Positions 59,291 to 64,000 of a DNA stretch of 64,000 nucleotides are shown here, one piece after another. The stretch is from positions 2,608,001 through 2,672,000 of the forward strand of contig JAQFVV010006310.1 in NCBI GenBank assembly GCA_028023455.1, in the 5' to 3' direction. How positions within the stretch are numbered: the stretch's first letter is position 1; the number at the start of each line of letters is the position of its first letter. The DNA comes from Epiperipatus broadwayi (Eukaryota; Onychophora; Udeonychophora; Euonychophora; Peripatidae). The notes beneath the pieces were generated by a model. That model worked only from the letters and a program-made list of their open reading frames with translations, searched no databases and was not told the origin of the DNA. A program made the position numbers and the translations under genes.

Positions 59291-60319
59291 GCTCCATCTT
59301 GCCTCAGAGCATAGGTTATACATGTACTGAAAATAATTATTGCTAAGTTTCTATTAATAGATTTTTATGGTTTACATTTATAAGAAAAATAATAAATTAA
59401 GGGGGGAAAAGTTTGCTTATGACATTTTATGTTTTATTTATGATGACTTTTTTAAAAAAATTTTTTTTTTTTTATAAGCAGTAAACTTTATTATTAACAA
59501 TATTTTTACTTCATGTTATCAATTCAGAATAAACTTTTTAAAAAAATTATTTCTTCTAAATAGCTAAGTACTTCTGATGGGGGTTCTTATACTTTTTTTT
59601 TAAATTTATTTTGTAAAATTAGAACAGTATAATCAACACTAATTGACCTGATGTTAATCTGTGAAGGCAAATAGAAACTTGTTTTATTGCATAATACTAA
59701 GAAAAAAAAGTCATTTGCAGAATTTACCTTTAAAACTAAATAATAAAAAAGTCACTTAATTCCCTATATGATAAAACAAGAACAATTCCCTACTTTAGTG
59801 CCACCTATTGTTTTCTTGATTAATTAGTGATTACCAAACACTTTATTGCATTTAAATCCTTATACCCAGACTAGTTTTTAGTTTCTTCTAGTAATTTTAA
59901 GCAAGTATTTAAGTGGAGTTAAAAATAGTTGCTCCATGCATAATTGTATTCTTCCAGCATTGAATTCCAAGCCTCATTTGTAAAGGCAACAAATTAGAAA
60001 CATATCTGGGGTTAGCAATATATTACATTGTCATCTGATAAACACTGATTACTTAGGCTTATTATAAATGATATGAAAAGGGAAAACAGTTCTTGTTTTC
60101 TCATATATTGTAAAGTAAAGAATTGCATGATTTGTTGTTAATATTACCATTTTTAACTCTGAAGAAAATGTGCCTATAGTTAATAAAGAACTGAGGACAT
60201 TAAAATAAATAGGTACTGATCTGGAATCAAATATATATAACTTTTCAAACAGGTTGATTTGTTCAAAACCTGAGATTGTTTTGAATTTCAGACTTTTCAT
60301 TTGAATAATGTGAATCCCA
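59291..60319. other. AT-rich DNA with eroded family half-copies
   Basis: About 59790-59900 (TAGTGCCACCTATTG, CCCAGACTAGTTTTTAG) and 59960-60060 (GTAAAGGCAACAAATTAGAA, CATATCTGGGG) look like very old, oppositely oriented half-copies of the foldback family. No gene is seen. Confidence 0.4.
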
Positions 60320-60445
60320 AACTTTACTGATAAAGGCTAAAGCCAGAAATTGTTCTGGGAATGGGAATTTAAATGCATTAACTTGTGGTAATCACTGATT
60401 ATGTAATCTTACTAAAAATAGCACTAGAATAGAAAACTGTTCCTG
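60320..60445 (+). repeat. half-copy of the foldback family with degenerate hammerhead-like motif
   Basis: CTGATAA (60327-60333), AGGC, TAAA, GCCA, GAAAT, TGTTC, TGGGA follow in family order. Stem II pairs GGC with GCC. G8 is A, and stem I is reduced to U-G pairs. The downstream GGGAATTTAAATGCATTAAC and AATCACTGATTATGTAATC correspond to the outer arm. Confidence 0.45.
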
Positions 60446-61538
60446 TTTATTATTTATAGTAAATTAGAATATTAACAATTGGGATGATTTGTAACTCTTA
60501 GCTATTGCACTGCAAACGGAAAAATTAAAATTTATTTTTTTTATTAATTTCAGCTCTTTTTTTTATTTAATAGTTTTTTCAAATTACTGCTAAGTGAAAC
60601 TACATATATGGGAATAACAATATAGATCAATACTGCTGTTATGATTATTTTTGCAGTGGCAAAATAAAACTATATATACTCAAGTAAATCAATACAACAA
60701 ACTTCTCTCACTTCAAATTAAATTTATATGCAAACCTAACTAAACAAATCTAATGATGAAATGATGATACTAATTCATTTTAACTATAGATAATAATTTC
60801 ATTCATATAATGTTTTATTATAAAATTCTAATTAAATATGCTGTAGTTTTTGATTAATATACAAAATTGTCACCGATTATTTACATTAATTGATTACAAG
60901 AATCATATAATGTCACTACATTTTCTAATATAAAGCACTATTTTTACTGCAATATATAAATACTATATACCAAAATGTATTTGCTATTTAATAAATACTT
61001 AGTAAACCTTTTGAAATAATTATATGTTGCCATAGTTTTAATACCTTTTTAATTTATTCCTATATTTTATCATATAATTACTAAAACATGTTGTGGACTT
61101 TACTAAATAATTTTTTGACTTTTTAAATGTGATATTATCTTTTAATTATAAAGTCATAGTTATATTTATGACTTCCTCATAACAGGTTTAAGAATGTTTA
61201 AGTTTAGGGGATGTTTAATAGTTTGATGGCACATATTTACTTTTATTCTTAAATAAAATTTAAAATGTACATTCTAAATTTGAGATTCATAACAGTCTTA
61301 TTTTTATACAAACTTTAAACAGTTTGTATATTTTTAATAATGGATAAATTATATATCTAATTCAATTTTTATGGTTTTTGAATTTTTAATACCTAAGAGT
61401 TATCAAAAGTTTGCATTCAATTTAATAATTTTCAAATATGTGATAGAAAATTTAAGAGATAAAACAAATATTGTAAATAATATTATTTTTTGTTTAGACT
61501 TTTAATAACATTTAATAATAATAATAATTATTATTATT
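60446..61538. other. AT-rich noncoding DNA
   Basis: No feature could be supported. Confidence 0.5.
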
Positions 61539-61760
61539 TAAATACAATTTATCCAAAACTTCAAACACTTTTTAGCAAACTTTATTTGTACATACACCTA
61601 CGTTTCGACTGACCTGCAGTCTTCTTCAGAGTAAGGTTATTCTGATCTTCTAAATAAAATAACCTTACTCTGAAGAAGACTGCAGGTCAGTCGAAACGTA
61701 GGTGTATGTACAAATAAAGTTTGCTAAAAAGTGTTTGAAGTTTTGGATAAATTGTATTTA
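61539..61760. repeat. perfect palindrome with 103-bp arms
   Basis: 61539-61641 is the exact reverse complement of 61658-61760, with a 16-base loop. The right arm reads CTGAAGAAGACTGCAGG, CAGTCGAAACG, TACAAATAAAG and ends GTTTTGGATAAATTGTATTT. CTGAAGA...GAAAC around a GACTG/CAGTC hairpin resembles the hammerhead-like ends of Penelope-like and other retroelements, with one extra A before the stem and no allowed cleavage triplet after GAAAC. (AAT/ATT)n tracts lie close on both sides (61512-61538 and 61803-61818). Identity of the arms implies recent origin or gene conversion. Confidence 0.95.
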
Positions 61761-62965
61761 TATGATATTACGGCAAACATAAAGAAAAGTGTGATTTTGG
61801 TAATTATTATTATTATTAAATTATTTTGAAAGCTACCAGCTTAAATTATGATAACTGCAATTTTTAATCCAAAACTTCATTAATAAAATCAGAAAGTAGT
61901 TTGAGGATGGGGGTTTTATTTGCTGTTGATAATCATTAATTGCTCAATCTTATACGAGCTAGCCCTATGCTCTTTTGTGAATATGAGTTGGAAAAAATAG
62001 GGAAACTTTATTGATAGTTTATAAAAGTTATTTATTTTATGAAATATTAGCAGATTTCACAAGTTCTTGATAATGAATTATATTAACAACAAAAAATGAG
62101 CAACTGAAACAAAGACAATTCTTGTTAATAGGATTATATTTTACGAAAATGCACATAATATATGTTATTGCCATTTAGTATCCATCGATTAAATCATTGC
62201 TTACATTATTGTTTGTAAGCTTATTCATAGATCATTTAAGTTCCAATGTATTACAGTAATAGTTTTCTGAATATTTATTTATTAACAAACATGAAAACAA
62301 GTTCATTTTTCTTGAATTAATTGCAAGTTTATTAGTCAAATAAAAGATGGCCCCTTTATCTAGCCTCCATATATGGTGAATGAATCATCAATGATTAATT
62401 AATTAATTGTGGAGTCAAATAAAAGTGGTCATCTTTTGTCTGTCCAATACATTGGCAGGGATATGAAAAAATAGGCTTTGTTTTTAACATATTTGATAAA
62501 AAATTATTCTTTAGAAATCTGACTTTTTAATGCTGTAACATATTTAGTTAGTCATACCATGAATACGCTTATATTCCCAATATTACATATGTAATAGACA
62601 TAATTTATTTGTGGCCTTATTAAAATTATTTTTGATTATAACTGAAAAAATGGAGAGGGTACTTCTGTCTAAATAATGAATAAGTTGAAGGAATCTGATA
62701 TTTAATTTAAAAGATATCTTTTATGACAAATCAAAAGAAAGCTATGTAAGTATATATTTAATGAAAAGAAACCTGGAAATATTATAGTGAAATGAAAGTA
62801 TTTAAATTTTTGATGAAAGATTAAATAAAAACCAACACACACAAAATATGAAAAAATTGAAAAGAAAAAAAAGTCAAGCGTTTATCTCCTGGCTAAGATA
62901 AAGATTATGAGTGTGAATATCAAAATGTAAATGTTTTGTTAAAGATTTCTAAAAATTTTTTTTTT
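61761..62965. other. AT-rich noncoding DNA
   Basis: GTCAAGCGTTTATC at about 62872-62885 repeats the first bases of SINE copy S1 and could be a SINE head. The rest shows no feature. Confidence 0.45.
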
Positions 62966-63053
62966 CATGTGTCATAGCATCGGCCAGGAGGCGTCTGCAA
63001 CCAGCTGCTTGCAAAGGCGGCTGCGCTGATCTCTCGGCTAACAACGCTTCACA
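62966..63053 (-). mobile_element. tRNA-derived SINE, copy S4
   Basis: In reverse complement: GAAGCGTTGTTAGCCGAG, AGATCAGCGCAGCCGCC, a degraded B-box region, CTCCTGGCCGATGCTATG and ACACATG followed by A9. The higher GC of its stems (CAGCCGCC) suggests it is closer to the source than copy S2. I could not settle a target-site duplication. Confidence 0.8.
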
Positions 63054-63395
63054 AATATTTTAAGCTCTATAAATAAACAAATGGTATGTTTATGGTACTA
63101 AAGTAAAAAAAAAAAAGTATTTTTATTATAGGAAGTTAAAAGAATGAAATGATATATTTATATTAACATTGCTAGTCAAAAAAAGGATTTCTACAGTTAA
63201 TATAGAATAAAGATTAGTAAATTATATAATTAATTACTTATCTGGTATCAGATTTATATAACTATACAAACAAATTGGCTTATGTTCAAATTCTTAGGGT
63301 TTTTTAGCTTCAGGCGATTAGCTTGAAAATAACAAAAGGAATTAAGTTTAGTTGTTAGATGCATTACTGCACTATTTCCAGTTTTGAATTTGAAA
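63054..63395. other. AT-rich noncoding DNA
   Basis: No feature could be supported. Confidence 0.5.
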
Positions 63396-63510
63396 TTTTT
63401 ATTGATAAAGGCAAAAGCTAGAAACGAGTCTGGGGTTAGAGATTAAATTGCACTACCATCTTATGAATTCTTATTACTCAATCTTACAATAAGTGGCACT
63501 AGAGTAGAAA
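63396..63510 (+). repeat. half-copy of the foldback family with hammerhead-like motif
   Basis: TTGATAA (63402-63408), AGGC, AAAA, GCTA, GAAAC, GA, GTC, TGGGG. GAAAC and GTC are intact and the two bases between them differ from the consensus. The heptad has two changes. The downstream TTATTACTCAATCTTAC and GTGGCACTAGAGTAG mirror the family's outer arm. Confidence 0.45.
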
Positions 63511-63609
63511 AGAAAAAGTGATTTCGTTTATTATAGTAAGATGAAAAAAATCAAATGATATTGAAATGATATATTCTAAAGCAATTTTATAGAACAGGAA
63601 TTGAGATTA

Positions 63610-64000
63610 TATATATCATCATCATTTCCAGCTGTATTGATCCACAGCAAGATGAACATCTCTAAGTGTAATCCAGTTTCTCAGATTCCCAGCTTCACGA
63701 TACATCATCAAACTTCTTATTTTATCCATACCTCTCATATGTGGTTTCTTCCTATGCCTTTTACAATCTCTTGGAATCTTGTTTAAAACTGTTCATCTAT
63801 TATCATTTCTTCTAACAATAGGGCTAACCCAGCTCCATTTTAGTCTAATTGTTTCAATGATGTCAGTGATACCTGTTTGTTCTCTCACACATGTATTTCA
63901 TTTTTGATCTCTTCTTTTGTTGGGTGGTCTGAAGTCTTTGCATTGCTCTTAATTGTCCAAGTCTCAGATCCTTAAATAAGAATTGCTGAAGCACATCTAT
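63610..64000 (-). pseudogene. LINE reverse transcriptase C-terminal tail, cut by window edge
   Basis: One - strand frame reads REQTGITDIIETIRLKWSW, VRRNDNR, an in-frame TGA in place of Trp, then TVLNKIPRDCKRHRKKPHM, MDKIRSLMMYREAGNLRNW and VHLAVDQYSWK before a stop near 63628. Intact relatives have LKW.WAGH..RR.DNRW......W.P...KR..GRP..RW.DD......G..W...A.DR..W...GEAY. Upstream, in another frame, GSETWTIK matches the YGSETWT phrase. The element continues beyond the right edge. It is decayed but easily aligned. Confidence 0.7.

Noticed and set aside
61642-61700. Complete hammerhead ribozyme in the palindrome arm
   Set aside because: CTGAAGA and CGAAAC are present, but there is an extra A before stem II and the base after the would-be GU is G, which is not a permitted cleavage-site base. 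Stem I pairing is also lacking.

Overview
The window is a very AT-rich, repeat-dominated stretch of a eukaryotic genome, most likely an invertebrate animal. It shows no compact gene array, operon or ribosome-binding pattern. It does show poly(A)-tailed LINE copies, tRNA-derived SINEs, a Ty3/gypsy LTR element, a hAT DNA transposon of the KIAA1586-like type, a Penelope-like GIY-YIG remnant and long trinucleotide microsatellites. I cannot name the species. Almost every long open frame belongs to a transposable element. The host gene content I can support is at most three short candidate exons on the + strand (6.8, 8.1 and 20.0 kb), so the window probably lies in a large intron or between genes.

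Layout. 0-11 kb: AT-rich DNA with a mosaic foldback element (0.35-0.84 kb), a tRNA-SINE with target-site duplication (3.6 kb), a diverged repeat block (5.5-6.1 kb), two candidate exons, a decayed LINE tail (9.3-9.8 kb) and a second foldback element (10.7-11.0 kb). 12-20 kb: three LINE insertions on the - strand: a fossil RT, a 5'-truncated copy with poly(A) and a 12-bp duplication, and a largely readable Jockey/CR1-like ORF2. The last is bounded by a 400-bp (ATT)n/(AAT)n tract on one side and a SINE with a trinucleotide tail on the other. 21.1-24.8 kb: one whole but inactivated hAT element with TIRs and 8-bp duplications. 25.4-27.9 kb: a decayed relative of the LINE at 50-53 kb. 32.6-33.0 kb: a third foldback element. 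35.2-38.9 kb: a gypsy element that has lost its reverse transcriptase. 39.1-39.6 kb: a LINE fragment. 40.65-44.06 kb: a giant inverted repeat, one arm of which was later hit by a SINE. 44.5-45.1 kb: a Penelope-like endonuclease remnant. 45.7-46.1 kb: a fourth foldback element. 46.6-48 kb: a fossil RT. 48.6-49.0 kb: a lone Gag remnant. 50.4-53.65 kb: the youngest LINE, with an 880-codon open frame. 54-64 kb: tandem duplications, another LINE, a perfect 103-bp-arm palindrome, a SINE and a LINE tail cut by the window edge.

The most interesting signal is the foldback family. Three copies are flanked by direct repeats of 13, 14 and 15 bp, which is typical of target-primed retroposition and not of MITEs. 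Each arm carries a sequence that can be read as a type I hammerhead ribozyme: CUGAUGA, a short stem II, GAAAC, then GUC, flanked by strands that pair as stem I including a distal CCAA/UUGG helix. Older dispersed half-copies at 32.05, 54.26, 60.33 and 63.40 kb keep the pattern, with matched changes in stem II in several of them. The 10.1/11.1 pair is a mismatch and stem III is minimal, so catalytic activity is unproven.
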